A DNA stretch of 64,000 nt from Ectothiorhodospira sp. BSL-9 (GTDB taxonomy: Bacteria; Pseudomonadota; Gammaproteobacteria; Ectothiorhodospirales; Ectothiorhodospiraceae). The stretch lies in assembly GCF_001632845.1 (NCBI RefSeq), contig NZ_CP011994.1, forward strand, positions 124,001-188,000, given 5' to 3'. The notes beneath the pieces were generated by a model. The model saw nothing but the letters and a program-made list of their open reading frames with translations. It had not been told where the DNA came from and did no database searches. Numbering within the stretch: position 1 is the first letter of the stretch; each line of letters starts with the position of its first letter. Shown here piece by piece: positions 1 through 7,890 of this stretch. The translations under genes were made by a program, and so were the position numbers.

Positions 1-390
1 CAGTCCATTCACCACGCCCAGGTAATTGATCTCCACAATGCGTTTGAACAGGGCGGGATCGAATTCCTCCAGCCCCATGGGCTCGTAGTCCCCCTGATTG
101 AGGATGGCCATATCCACCGGCCCCACATGGGCCTCGATCTCCTCCACCAGCGTCTTCAGCCCGGCATCGTCGGTGACATCTCCGGGGAAGGCCTGGATGC
201 GCCCGGGCCCGGAGGCCTCGGCGGCCAGGGCCTCCAGCTTGTCCCGACTACGGGAGGTGACCGCCACACACCAGCCAGCGGCGGCCAGGCGCAAGGCCAG
301 GGCACGGCCGATGCCGGTACTGGCCCCCACCAGCCACACGACCCCGGCAGTGTTCGCGGCCGCACCCTTTGTCTGCGTCTGCTCTGCCAT
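1..390 (-). CDS. Short-chain dehydrogenase/reductase (SDR), 3' end beyond window
   Basis: The minus strand is open from an ATG at 390 to the window edge, giving the first 130 residues of an NAD(P)-dependent short-chain dehydrogenase. The Rossmann glycine motif (VGASTGIG) lies about 20 residues in, and the INYLG segment typical of the SDR core is at the end of the visible part, so the catalytic Ser-Tyr-Lys region is off the window. The substrate cannot be told. It is divergent from the MerR-type regulator, with an operator-like palindrome between them and a perfect TATAAT on this strand at 435-430. SDR genes of this kind occur in LitR-controlled light-response clusters, which suggests co-regulation with the photolyase block. 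Confidence 0.85.
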   Translation of the reverse strand, partial: MAEQTQTKGAAANTAGVVWLVGASTGIGRALALRLAAAGWCVAVTSRSRDKLEALAAEASGPGRIQAFPGDVTDDAGLKTLVEEIEAHVGPVDMAILNQGDYEPMGLEEFDPALFKRIVEINYLGVVNGL

Positions 391-429
391 GACCTGATAC
401 CCTCCCGCCTCGCTCGAGGCTACACAAAA

Positions 430-450
430 ATTATACAACGGTTGTACAAT
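430..450. promoter_or_regulatory. Operator-like inverted repeat between SDR and MerR/LitR-like gene
   Basis: ATTATACAAC (430-439) and GTTGTACAAT (441-450) form an inverted repeat with 9 of 10 positions paired around a single base. Read as half sites it is TATACA-N5-TGTACA, an 11-bp register. It overlaps a perfect -10 (TATAAT) for the leftward SDR gene and a -10-like TACAAT (445-450) for the rightward regulator, so a protein bound here would affect both promoters. The same half sites recur at 3685-3722. Binding by the adjacent regulator is inferred. Confidence 0.65.
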
Positions 451-456
451 CACGAC

Positions 457-1407
457 ATGACGCCGACACCCCCAGCCAAGGTCTCGCCGCCCGGGACTGA
501 CGGGCTGTTCCCCATCCGCACGGTCACTTCCATGACCGGAGTGCACCCGGTCACCCTGCGTGCCTGGGAACGGCGTCACGGGCTGATCCGTCCGCAACGC
601 ACACCCAAGGGACATCGACTCTACAGCACCGGGGACATTGATCGCATCCGCCAGGTGCTCGAACTGCTGGATCAGGGCATTTCCATCGGCCAGGTGGGTA
701 AGCTGCTGGACGCCCCCGACCCGCCAACGCCCACGCAGGGCACCCCGGACCATGGCCCCTCCTGCGCCTGGGCCGACTACCGGGCAAGGCTGTCGGCTGC
801 GGCCCTGCAGTTTGACAGCCAGGCCCTGGAACGGGTTTACGCCGACGCCATGTCGATCTTCCCGGTGCAACAGGTCATTCCCCAGTTGCTCTGGCCCGCG
901 CATACGGCGCTGCGTGATCAGGCCGGGAACACGCCCCTGTCAGCCGCTGCCCAGGCCTTCTTCCAGGGCTGGGCCCGCTACACCCTGGCGTCCCGGTTTC
1001 GTCACGAACTGAGTCATGCCCAGGGGCCGCCCCTGGTCCTTGCGCCCTTCCCGGAGCAGGGTGAAACCCTGGACCTGGACATGCTGGCCCTGCTGGCCGC
1101 CACCCAGGGCCTGCAGGTGTTGTGGCTGGCCAGCCCCGTCACCCTGGATACCCTGGAGGCCACCATGAACCAGGTTCCGGCCCGGGGCCTGATCCTGGTG
1201 GGAGAGGACCGCCTGTCCCGAGACATGCTCACCCGGGGCCTGCCGTCCTGGTCGGGCAGGATCAACACCCCGGTGCTGGCCGCCGGCCCCAGCGCCCACC
1301 AACACCGCCGCGCCCTGACCGGGGCTGGCCTGATTCCCCTGGAACGCGACCCCTGGCAGGCCACGCGTCAGCTGGAGGCCCATCTGCGCACGGCTCAAGC
1401 TGATTGA
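457..1407 (+). CDS. litR: MerR-family regulator, class II LitR-like (light-response regulator)
   Basis: A 316-residue regulator with an N-terminal MerR winged helix-turn-helix (about residues 18-85, with FPIRTVTSMTG and LRAWERRHGLI) and a C-terminal region built like the cobalamin-binding module of LitR/CarH proteins. The cobalamin marks seem absent: there is no DxHxxG, and the Trp-x9-Glu-His light-sensing motif is not recognisable. This fits class II LitR proteins, which work with a separate LOV photosensor in Pseudomonas; no LOV gene is in this window. The ATG at 457 has no Shine-Dalgarno, but a TACAAT -10 ends seven bases before it, so the mRNA may be leaderless. The stop overlaps the convergent phrB stop by 13 bp. 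Family assignment is good; the light role rests on neighbours. Confidence 0.75.
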   Translation: MTPTPPAKVSPPGTDGLFPIRTVTSMTGVHPVTLRAWERRHGLIRPQRTPKGHRLYSTGDIDRIRQVLELLDQGISIGQVGKLLDAPDPPTPTQGTPDHGPSCAWADYRARLSAAALQFDSQALERVYADAMSIFPVQQVIPQLLWPAHTALRDQAGNTPLSAAAQAFFQGWARYTLASRFRHELSHAQGPPLVLAPFPEQGETLDLDMLALLAATQGLQVLWLASPVTLDTLEATMNQVPARGLILVGEDRLSRDMLTRGLPSWSGRINTPVLAAGPSAHQHRRALTGAGLIPLERDPWQATRQLEAHLRTAQAD

Positions 1408-2846
1408 CGCAGGATCTCCCAGGCCGCCAGGGCCTCGCGGCGACTGACCGCCAGATCCACGATGGGTCGCGGATAATCTCGTCCAGGTCGGATGCCAGCG
1501 CTGCGCCACACGGAGTCCGGGGTCTGCCAGGGCTTGTGCAGGTACTTGTCCGGCAGGTTCTTGAGTTCCGGCACCCAGCGACGCACGTAGTCACCCTTTG
1601 GGTCAAAGCGCTCCCCCTGGAGCACCGGATTGAACACGCGAAAATAAGGGGCAGCATCTGCCCCGCAGCCGGCCGTCCATTGCCAGCCCAGGGTATTGCT
1701 GGCCAGGTCCGCGTCCACCAGGGTGTCCCAGAACCAGCGGGCGCCTTCGCGCCAGTGGATGAGCAGATTCTTGGTGAGCAGCGAGGCGGTGATCATGCGT
1801 ACCCGGTTGTGCATCCAGCCGGTGGTCCATAACTCGCGCATCCCGGCATCCACGATGGGCAGGCCGGTACGGCCCTGTTGCCAGGCCTGCAGGGCGTCGT
1901 CATCCCGTGGCGGCCAGGGGAAATCCTCGAAACGGGTATCCAGGGGATTCAAGGGCGTGTGGGGAAAGTGAAACAGCAGGTGATGTCCGAACTCGCGCCA
2001 GCCCACCTCACCGAGAAAGGCCTTCACTGAGGCATCCGCCCCCCGGTGCCGCCCCTCCGCCACCGCCCGATGACAGGCGTGAACCACCTGCCGGGGGCTG
2101 ATCTCGCCAAAGTGCAGATGCGGTGAAAGACGGGATGTACCGACCCGATCAGGCAGGTTGCGGGCTTCCCCATAGTCGGCCAGGGCATGAGCCAGGAACC
2201 CCTCCAGGGCCTCGTGAGCCCCCTCCTCCCCCGGCGTCCAGGCCTCGGCCAGTCCCGCATCCCACGGGATGGTGGGCAGCAGCCCCAGACTGCCCAGGGC
2301 CTCGCCACGGCAGTCTTCCGACGCCGACACAAACCGCCCGGGCCGGGGCTGCAGACTGACGTCCAGGGCCCCCTGGGCCTGACAGGCCTTCCAGTAGGGG
2401 GTGAACACCCGGTAGGGGTCGCCGGAGCGGTTTTGCACCGCCCACGGCTCCAGGAGCAGCGCCCCATTGAAACTGCGCGTCTGGACACCCTGCGCCTGCA
2501 GGACCTGCTTGATGCGGGTGTCCCGGCGGATACTGTCGGGCTCGTAGAGCCGATTCCAGTGCACATGCGACGCGCCGGTCTCGCGGATCAGATCCTGGAG
2601 GGTTTCCAGGCTGGGGCCGCTGCGAATCACCAGGGGGGCCCCCAGTTCGGCCAGATCCTGGCCCAGTTGAGCCAGGCTGTGATGTAACCACCAGCGCGAC
2701 GCCGCGCCCGGCGTCCAGTCCCCCTCCTCCTCCGGGGCATGGATATAGACCGGCACGATGCGCTCGGCCTGCTCCAGGGCCGCCATGAGGGCGGGGTTAT
2801 CCGCCAGGCGCAGATCCCGCCTGAACCAGATCAGTGCAGTGGTCAT
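1395..2846 (-). CDS. phrB: Deoxyribodipyrimidine photolyase
   Basis: A 483-residue flavoprotein that splits UV-induced cyclobutane pyrimidine dimers using blue light. It has the N-terminal antenna domain (opening TTALIWFRRDLRL) and the C-terminal FAD domain, with the conserved TSRLSPHLHFGEIS segment near residue 237 and VDAGMREL near 332. Length matches class I CPD photolyases. The start is the ATG at 2846 because AAGGAG lies eight bases upstream; a GTG nine bases earlier sits directly on that site. It lies 48 bp downstream of folE on the same strand and is probably co-transcribed with it. FolE makes the first committed pterin intermediate, and a folate antenna is used by many class I photolyases, so the pairing makes biochemical sense. 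Confidence 0.95.
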   Translation of the reverse strand: MTTALIWFRRDLRLADNPALMAALEQAERIVPVYIHAPEEEGDWTPGAASRWWLHHSLAQLGQDLAELGAPLVIRSGPSLETLQDLIRETGASHVHWNRLYEPDSIRRDTRIKQVLQAQGVQTRSFNGALLLEPWAVQNRSGDPYRVFTPYWKACQAQGALDVSLQPRPGRFVSASEDCRGEALGSLGLLPTIPWDAGLAEAWTPGEEGAHEALEGFLAHALADYGEARNLPDRVGTSRLSPHLHFGEISPRQVVHACHRAVAEGRHRGADASVKAFLGEVGWREFGHHLLFHFPHTPLNPLDTRFEDFPWPPRDDDALQAWQQGRTGLPIVDAGMRELWTTGWMHNRVRMITASLLTKNLLIHWREGARWFWDTLVDADLASNTLGWQWTAGCGADAAPYFRVFNPVLQGERFDPKGDYVRRWVPELKNLPDKYLHKPWQTPDSVWRSAGIRPGRDYPRPIVDLAVSRREALAAWEILRQSA

Positions 2847-2894
2847 GCCCGTCACTCCTTGTGGCCGAATACCCGAGACAAACCCAAAGCCTCC

Positions 2895-3518
2895 TCAATG
2901 GCTGCGGCGAATCAGTTCCAGGAACTCCGAGCGGGTGCGGGCATCATCACGGAAGTTACCCAGCATCACCGAGGTGAGCATGGCAGAATTCTGCTTTTCC
3001 ACCCCACGCATCATCATGCACATGTGCCTGGCCTCGGCCACCACCCCCACGCCCCGCGCGCCGGTGACGTCCATCACTGCCTGGGCGATCTCCCGGGTCA
3101 GGCTCTCCTGAATCTGCAGGCGCCGGGCGAACATGTCCACGATGCGGGCGATCTTTGACAGGCCGATCACCTTGCCATCGGGGATATAGGCCACATGGCA
3201 CTTGCCGATGATCGGCAATAAATGATGCTCGCAGAGCGAATACAGTTCGATGTCCTTGACCAGCACCATTTCATCGCTGTCGGAGGCGAACAGCGCCCCG
3301 TTCACCAACTCCTCAAGGGACTGATGATAGCCACTGGTAAGGTACTGCATGGCCTTGGCGGCCCTGAGCGGCGTGCCCTGAAGCCCCTCGCGACCGGGGT
3401 CCTCCCCCAGCCCTTCGAGCATCAGGCGATAGTGTTCGGCAAGCTCATCAGCCGACATGGGCGCATGAGCCTCCACCGGCTCCTTGCCCCCGGCAATCTT
3501 CGTGACCGTCTTTGTCAT
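2895..3518 (-). CDS. folE: GTP cyclohydrolase I (FolE)
   Basis: A 207-residue enzyme converting GTP to 7,8-dihydroneopterin triphosphate, the first step of tetrahydrofolate synthesis. The zinc-binding residues are visible as Cys96 and His99 in LCEHHLLP and Cys167 in [10 protein letters not shown], so this is the zinc-type IA enzyme. A GGAG lies ten bases before the ATG. It heads a leftward folE-phrB unit whose promoter must lie in the 233-bp region shared with the divergent FAD oxidoreductase operon, which carries TGTACA sites. folE copies inside photolyase/LitR clusters are often a second, inducible paralogue; whether the genome has another copy is not visible here. Confidence 0.96.
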   Translation of the reverse strand: MTKTVTKIAGGKEPVEAHAPMSADELAEHYRLMLEGLGEDPGREGLQGTPLRAAKAMQYLTSGYHQSLEELVNGALFASDSDEMVLVKDIELYSLCEHHLLPIIGKCHVAYIPDGKVIGLSKIARIVDMFARRLQIQESLTREIAQAVMDVTGARGVGVVAEARHMCMMMRGVEKQNSAMLTSVMLGNFRDDARTRSEFLELIRRSH

Positions 3519-3684
3519 GGCCTTTTCTCCGTGCAGGTGACAGCATGTATGTTGGACCGCTCCATCCTCTCATGACCGCGGCGGCGCGCAACGCTTTCCG
3601 GCCGCGCTCTTGTCCCGGGTCTTGCCACCATCGTATGGTCACGATCATGGGCAGCCGCTTGAAAAGCAGCGCTCCTAAAAACCT

Positions 3685-3722
3685 TGTACAATAAAAATCA
3701 AAGCTTGTACAGTTAATGTATA
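3685..3722. promoter_or_regulatory. TGTACA-type operator array between folE and the FAD oxidoreductase operon
   Basis: Three half sites occur: TGTACA at 3685-3690, TGTACA at 3706-3711 and TGTATA at 3717-3722. Their starts are 21 and 11 bp apart, so they fall close to the same DNA face; the last pair (N5 spacing) repeats the architecture at 432-448. A possible leftward folE promoter, TTAACT (3717-3712) and TATTGT (3694-3689) with a 17-bp spacer, lies inside the array. A TATAAG at 3719-3724 may serve the rightward operon. LitR/CarH-type proteins bind TGTACA-like repeats, which makes the regulator at 457-1407 the likely binder. Confidence 0.6.
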
Positions 3723-3751
3723 AGTATCCTTTTCAGGACTAGGGGAATCAC

Positions 3752-5095
3752 ATGGCTCGCGAACGCATCGCCGTCATCGGCGCAGGGATCTCGGGACTGG
3801 CCAGCGCCTGGCTGCTGTCACGACAATACGATGTGACAGTGTTCGAGAAGAATGATTACATCGGCGGCCACACCAATACCGTCGATGTGCCCGGAGACCA
3901 GGGCCCTCGCGGGGTGGATACCGGGTTCATGGTCTTCAATCACCGCAACTACCCCCACCTCAAGGCCCTGTTCGCCCATCTGGGCATTGAGTCACAGCCT
4001 ACGGACATGTCCTTCTCGGCCTCCGTGGGCGGGGGTCGACTGGAGTACGCGGGTTCGGACCTGAATACCCTGTTTGCCCAGCGACGCAATCTGTTCAACC
4101 CCCGATTCCTGCGCATGCTGCGGGATATCATCAGGTTCAACCGCACCGGCAAGGCCCTGCTCCAGAGCGGCGACGTGCCCCAGGTGACGCTGGGCGGGTA
4201 CCTGATTCAGGAGCGTTATGGTCCGGGGTTTCGCGATGATTACCTGCTACCCATGGCAGCTGCCATCTGGTCCTGCCCCACCCATCGCATGCTGGATTTC
4301 CCGCTGGAATCCTTCCTCAACTTCTTCTCCAACCATGGGTTGCTGGACCTGGCCGACCGCCCCCAGTGGCACACGGTCAAGGGTGGCAGCCGAGAGTACG
4401 TCCGGCAGATGCTCAAGGCCCTGCCCGACGGAGTGCATGCGAATCGTCGGGTCGTGGCGGTCCAGCGCCAGGAGGGGCAGATTCGGGTGATCACCGATGA
4501 CCAGGGAGAACACCTGTTTGACCAGGTGGTGTTCGGCTGCCACGCCGATGAGGTGCTGGGCATGCTGGAGGACCCCACCGAGGCCGAATCCCGGATTTTG
4601 CAGTGCTTCACCTACCAGCCCAACCGCACCCTGCTCCATACCGACGTGCGCCTGATGCCGCGCATGAAGCGGGTTTGGTCATCATGGAACTACATGGCCC
4701 GACAGCGTTCCGCCGATGCCCCGGCCAATGCCGTGTCGGTCACCTATTGGATGAACCGGCTGCAGGCCCTGGATGAATCCAAGGACTACCTGGTGAGCCT
4801 CAACCCGCTGATCGAGCCGCGGGAGGAGACCATCATTCGCGAGATCCGCTACCATCATCCAGTGTTCGACCAGCGCGCCATGGAGGCCCAGAAGCAGCTC
4901 CCCGAGTTGCAGGGTGCCGACCGCATCTGGTTCTGTGGCGCATGGACGGGATACGGCTTCCACGAGGACGGCCTGCGCTCGGCCATTCAGGTGGCCGGAC
5001 GCCTGGGTGTCTCACCGCCCTGGAGCATCCCCCGCGAGGCCACCGGAGACGAGGCGGCGCAGCCGGCCGGCGCGGTCGGGACGGAGGCGTCATGA
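3752..5095 (+). CDS. FAD-dependent oxidoreductase (flavin amine oxidase-like)
   Basis: A 447-residue flavoprotein with an N-terminal dinucleotide-binding glycine motif (GAGISG, residues 10-15) and the following acidic strand end (VFEKNDYIGGHTNT), as in the amine oxidase/phytoene desaturase superfamily. The C-terminal FAD-contacting segment (WFCGAWTGYGFHEDGLRSA) is present. The substrate is unknown. It heads an operon with DUF1365, a Cfa-like methyltransferase and DUF3833, joined by one- and four-base overlaps. That association recurs in many bacteria and suggests oxidation or desaturation of a membrane fatty acid before or after methylation. GGGG lies seven bases before the ATG. A polyene or carotenoid substrate is possible, but fatty acid is favoured by the neighbours. 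Confidence 0.88.
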   Translation: MARERIAVIGAGISGLASAWLLSRQYDVTVFEKNDYIGGHTNTVDVPGDQGPRGVDTGFMVFNHRNYPHLKALFAHLGIESQPTDMSFSASVGGGRLEYAGSDLNTLFAQRRNLFNPRFLRMLRDIIRFNRTGKALLQSGDVPQVTLGGYLIQERYGPGFRDDYLLPMAAAIWSCPTHRMLDFPLESFLNFFSNHGLLDLADRPQWHTVKGGSREYVRQMLKALPDGVHANRRVVAVQRQEGQIRVITDDQGEHLFDQVVFGCHADEVLGMLEDPTEAESRILQCFTYQPNRTLLHTDVRLMPRMKRVWSSWNYMARQRSADAPANAVSVTYWMNRLQALDESKDYLVSLNPLIEPREETIIREIRYHHPVFDQRAMEAQKQLPELQGADRIWFCGAWTGYGFHEDGLRSAIQVAGRLGVSPPWSIPREATGDEAAQPAGAVGTEAS

Positions 5096-5901
5096 GCGCT
5101 CCCGAAGGACACCCCGGAGCCCCCATGGGCCTGGCGGACATGGAGGATGGACGCCTCTACCGCACCCGGGTCATGCACCGGCGGCTGTTTCCCGTGGATT
5201 ACCGCTTCATCTACCGGGTCTTCAGCCTGGTGGTGGACGTGGACCGGCTGGATGCCCTGGACCGGCGACTCCGGCTGTTGTCAGTGAACCGCTTCAACCT
5301 CCTGAGCCTTGATGATCGCGACCACGGCGCCCGTGATGGCACCCCACTGCGCCCCTGGGCGGAGACGCAACTGGCCCAGGCGGGCGTGGACCTGGACGGT
5401 GGTCGCATCTTCCTGCTGGCCTTCCCGCGGGTGCTGGGCTACGTCTTCAATCCCCTGAGCCTTTTCTACTGCCTGCACCGGGACGGTAGCCTGCGGGCCA
5501 TCATCTGTGAAGTGAGCAATACCCTGGGGGATTGCCATCACTATGTCCTCCACAACCAGGATCAACCCATGGACTGGCCGGTGCGTGCCAGTCAGGACAA
5601 GCTCTTCTACGTCTCTCCCTTCATCGAGATGGATGCACGCTATCAGTTCCGGCTGTCGGAACCGGGACAGGGTCTGAGTGTTCTCATCCATGAATACCAG
5701 CAGTCGAAACTCATGCTGGCCGCCAGCCAGACCGGTCATGTGCGTCCGCTCACCGACCATGAGCTTCTCAAGGCCGTGGCCACCATGCCCCTGATGACCT
5801 TCAAGGTGATCTTCGGCATTCACTGGCAGGCCCTGAAGATCTGGTGGAAAGGCGGCAAGTACTACAGCAAGCCCAGCTCATCCTCAGAGGAGATGAACTG
5901 A
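5092..5901 (+). CDS. DUF1365 family protein
   Basis: A 269-residue protein matching the DUF1365 family: an N-terminal RLYRTRVMHRRLFPVDYRF segment, the FPRVLGYVFNPLSLFYC core near residues 110-125 and CEVSNTLGDCHHYVL following. Its biochemical function is not established. The start at 5092 overlaps the upstream stop in an ATGA, which implies translational coupling; a longer in-frame ORF from 4942 would overlap the previous gene by about 150 bp and is rejected. The stop shares one base with the next ATG. DUF1365 genes nearly always sit beside a flavin oxidoreductase and a Cfa-like methyltransferase, so a part in modifying membrane lipids is the reasonable inference. Confidence 0.88.
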   Translation: MSAPEGHPGAPMGLADMEDGRLYRTRVMHRRLFPVDYRFIYRVFSLVVDVDRLDALDRRLRLLSVNRFNLLSLDDRDHGARDGTPLRPWAETQLAQAGVDLDGGRIFLLAFPRVLGYVFNPLSLFYCLHRDGSLRAIICEVSNTLGDCHHYVLHNQDQPMDWPVRASQDKLFYVSPFIEMDARYQFRLSEPGQGLSVLIHEYQQSKLMLAASQTGHVRPLTDHELLKAVATMPLMTFKVIFGIHWQALKIWWKGGKYYSKPSSSSEEMN

Positions 5902-7130
5902 TGTCCCTGGAACAGACACCCACCCAGCCCCGTACCCTGGGCGCCCGCACCGGTGGCTTTGCCATGCGTTTCCTGCTGCGGCGGCTACGGGGCCTGCACT
6001 CGGGAGAGTTGCTGGTGATCGGCCCCGATGGCAGCGAACATCGGGTGCAAGGCACGCACCCCGGTGGCCGTGGCACCATCCGGATCCACCGCCCCGGCGT
6101 CCTGCTGCGGCGCCTGCTGTCCCGGGGCCTGGTGGGCCTGGGAGAGGGCTATATGGTGGGGGACTGGGACACGCCGGATCTGCAGGCCCTGCTGACCATG
6201 GGCTCGGTGAATCAGGAATACATCCGCAGCCTGGTCTACAGCGCCTTCTGGTCCCGGGTGGCCGATTTCCTTCGCCACCAGTTCCGTGCCAACAGCCGCG
6301 ATGGCAGCCGCCGCAATATCTCGTTCCACTACGACCTGGGCAACGACTTCTACCGCCTCTGGCTGGACAAGACCATGACCTACTCCTGCGCCCTGCTGGA
6401 GCAGGAGGATGAACCCCTGGAGGCGGCCCAGCAACGCAAATACGCCCGTCTGCTGGAACATCTGGACGCGGCCCCCGGTTCACACATCCTGGAAATCGGC
6501 TGTGGCTGGGGCGGCTTTGCCGAATACGCCGCCCGCCAGGGCCACCGGGTGACCGGTGTCACCCTCTCCCGGGAGCAGCTGGACTATGCCCAGGCACGCC
6601 TGGAGGCGGCGGGCCTGGCCGACCGCGTGGATCTGCGCCTGCAGGACTACCGGGACGTGAACGAACAGTTTGACCATGTGGTGTCCATCGAGATGTTCGA
6701 GGCGGTGGGCGAACGCTGGTGGCCCACCTGGTTCGAGACGGTGCGCAAGAGCCTCAAGCCCGGAGGCCGCGCCGCCGTGCAGGTGATCACCATCGACGAA
6801 GGCGCCTTCGGCTATTACCGCCGGGCCGCAGATTTCATTCAGCTGTATATCTTCCCCGGCGGCATGCTGCCCACGGTGGATATCTTCAGCGAATGCGCGG
6901 ACAAGGCCGGGCTGACCCTTCGTCACAGCGAATTTCATGGAGAGCATTATGCCCGCACCCTGGACCGCTGGTACCAGCGGGTGCAGGAACAATCCAGCGC
7001 GATTCTCTCCCTGGGCTCCTATGACGAGCGCTTTTTGCGCACCTGGGAGTTCTACCTGGCCTATTGCGAGGCGGGCTTCCGCTCCCGCAACACGGATCTG
7101 ATGCACGCCGTGCTGGAAGCGCCCGCCTGA
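5901..7130 (+). CDS. cfa: Cyclopropane-fatty-acid synthase family methyltransferase
   Basis: A 409-residue SAM-dependent methyltransferase of the CFA synthase family, which modifies double bonds of phospholipid acyl chains at the membrane surface. The domain opens with FHYDLGNDFYRLWLD; the SAM motif LEIGCGWGGFAEYAA is near residue 196 and SIEMFEAVGERWW near 262. The start at 5901 shares its A with the previous stop. The product could be a cyclopropane fatty acid or, given the neighbouring FAD oxidoreductase, a methylated fatty acid further processed as in the alphaproteobacterial furan-fatty-acid route; the sequence does not decide. The photooxidative context agrees with a role in membrane protection. 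Confidence 0.9.
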   Translation: MSLEQTPTQPRTLGARTGGFAMRFLLRRLRGLHSGELLVIGPDGSEHRVQGTHPGGRGTIRIHRPGVLLRRLLSRGLVGLGEGYMVGDWDTPDLQALLTMGSVNQEYIRSLVYSAFWSRVADFLRHQFRANSRDGSRRNISFHYDLGNDFYRLWLDKTMTYSCALLEQEDEPLEAAQQRKYARLLEHLDAAPGSHILEIGCGWGGFAEYAARQGHRVTGVTLSREQLDYAQARLEAAGLADRVDLRLQDYRDVNEQFDHVVSIEMFEAVGERWWPTWFETVRKSLKPGGRAAVQVITIDEGAFGYYRRAADFIQLYIFPGGMLPTVDIFSECADKAGLTLRHSEFHGEHYARTLDRWYQRVQEQSSAILSLGSYDERFLRTWEFYLAYCEAGFRSRNTDLMHAVLEAPA

Positions 7131-7162
7131 TGATTCAGTCGCCGTCACCCTGGAGGTGAGCC

Positions 7163-7645
7163 ATGAAGATCGAGGCATTCAAAGACCGCAAGCCCACCCT
7201 TGACCTGGAGGCCTATTTCGATGGTCAGGTGAAGGCCTGGGGCCTGTTTCAGGATCGTTTTGGCACGGTGCACCGCCAGTTCACCGTGGACATCCTGGGG
7301 CATGTGGAGGGAGATGAGCTGGTGCTGGAGGAGGATTTCATCTACGACGATGGCGAGAAGGATCGACGCGTCTGGCGCCTCAAGCGCCTGGATGCACAGC
7401 ACTACGAGGGTCGTGCCGACGACGTGGAGGGGGCAGCCAAAGGCAAGCTCTGCGGACAGGCCTTCAATTTCACCTATGTCCTGCGCCTGCCCATCAGCGG
7501 CCGCATCTGGCGGGTCAATTTCGACGACTGGATGTTCATGCACGAGGACGGCGTGCTGGTAAACCGGGCGGTGATGAGCAAGTTCGGTATCCGCCTGGGC
7601 GAAGTGACCCTGTTCTTCCGGCGAGCTGGTGACAGCACTGCGTGA
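7163..7645 (+). CDS. DUF3833 family protein
   Basis: A 160-residue protein assigned to DUF3833 on its FKDRKPTLDLEAYFDG opening, repeated tryptophans, and RVNFDDWMFMHEDGVLVNRAVMSKFGI near the C-terminus. Function is unknown. Many family members are lipoproteins, but this one starts directly in the domain without a signal peptide or lipobox and is probably cytoplasmic. GGAG lies eight bases before the ATG. It follows the Cfa-like gene by 32 bp and is the last gene of the operon. A lipocalin-like beta fold would suit the pattern and could bind a modified lipid, but that is speculation. Confidence 0.82.
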   Translation: MKIEAFKDRKPTLDLEAYFDGQVKAWGLFQDRFGTVHRQFTVDILGHVEGDELVLEEDFIYDDGEKDRRVWRLKRLDAQHYEGRADDVEGAAKGKLCGQAFNFTYVLRLPISGRIWRVNFDDWMFMHEDGVLVNRAVMSKFGIRLGEVTLFFRRAGDSTA

Positions 7646-7674
7646 TGAATCCCTCCCAACGGGGCCGCCACCGG

Positions 7675-7762
7675 GGGAATGATTTTCCCACCAAGACTAG
7701 CCCTCGGGCGCCGTTTATTGGATACTTACCAGAATAAAGATAAGGCCATCGGGAATGATTTT
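7675..7762. repeat. Direct repeat of a 12-bp motif upstream of the HiPIP gene
   Basis: GGGAATGATTTT occurs at 7675-7686 and again at 7751-7762, 76 bp apart, in the 245-bp region between the DUF3833 and HiPIP genes. Between them is an A/T-rich stretch with TTTATT and AATAAA. No convincing -35/-10 pair was identified. The repeat may be a regulatory site, but nothing in the window confirms this. Confidence 0.5.
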
Positions 7763-7890
7763 TATCAGTGACCGAAGGCTGACAGCAAGACGGGCCCAGC
7801 CCGCTTAATCGGGATCACCGGATGATCAGGGCAGAGAACCCCGCGCCGGCCCCCGTTGATATCATCGCGAGACGCTAGGAGTATAAGAGA

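Noticed and set aside
127-456. N-terminal extension of the MerR-type regulator
   Set aside because: The extra 110 codons are antisense to the SDR gene, run through the operator palindrome and have no homology; the MerR domain begins after 457.
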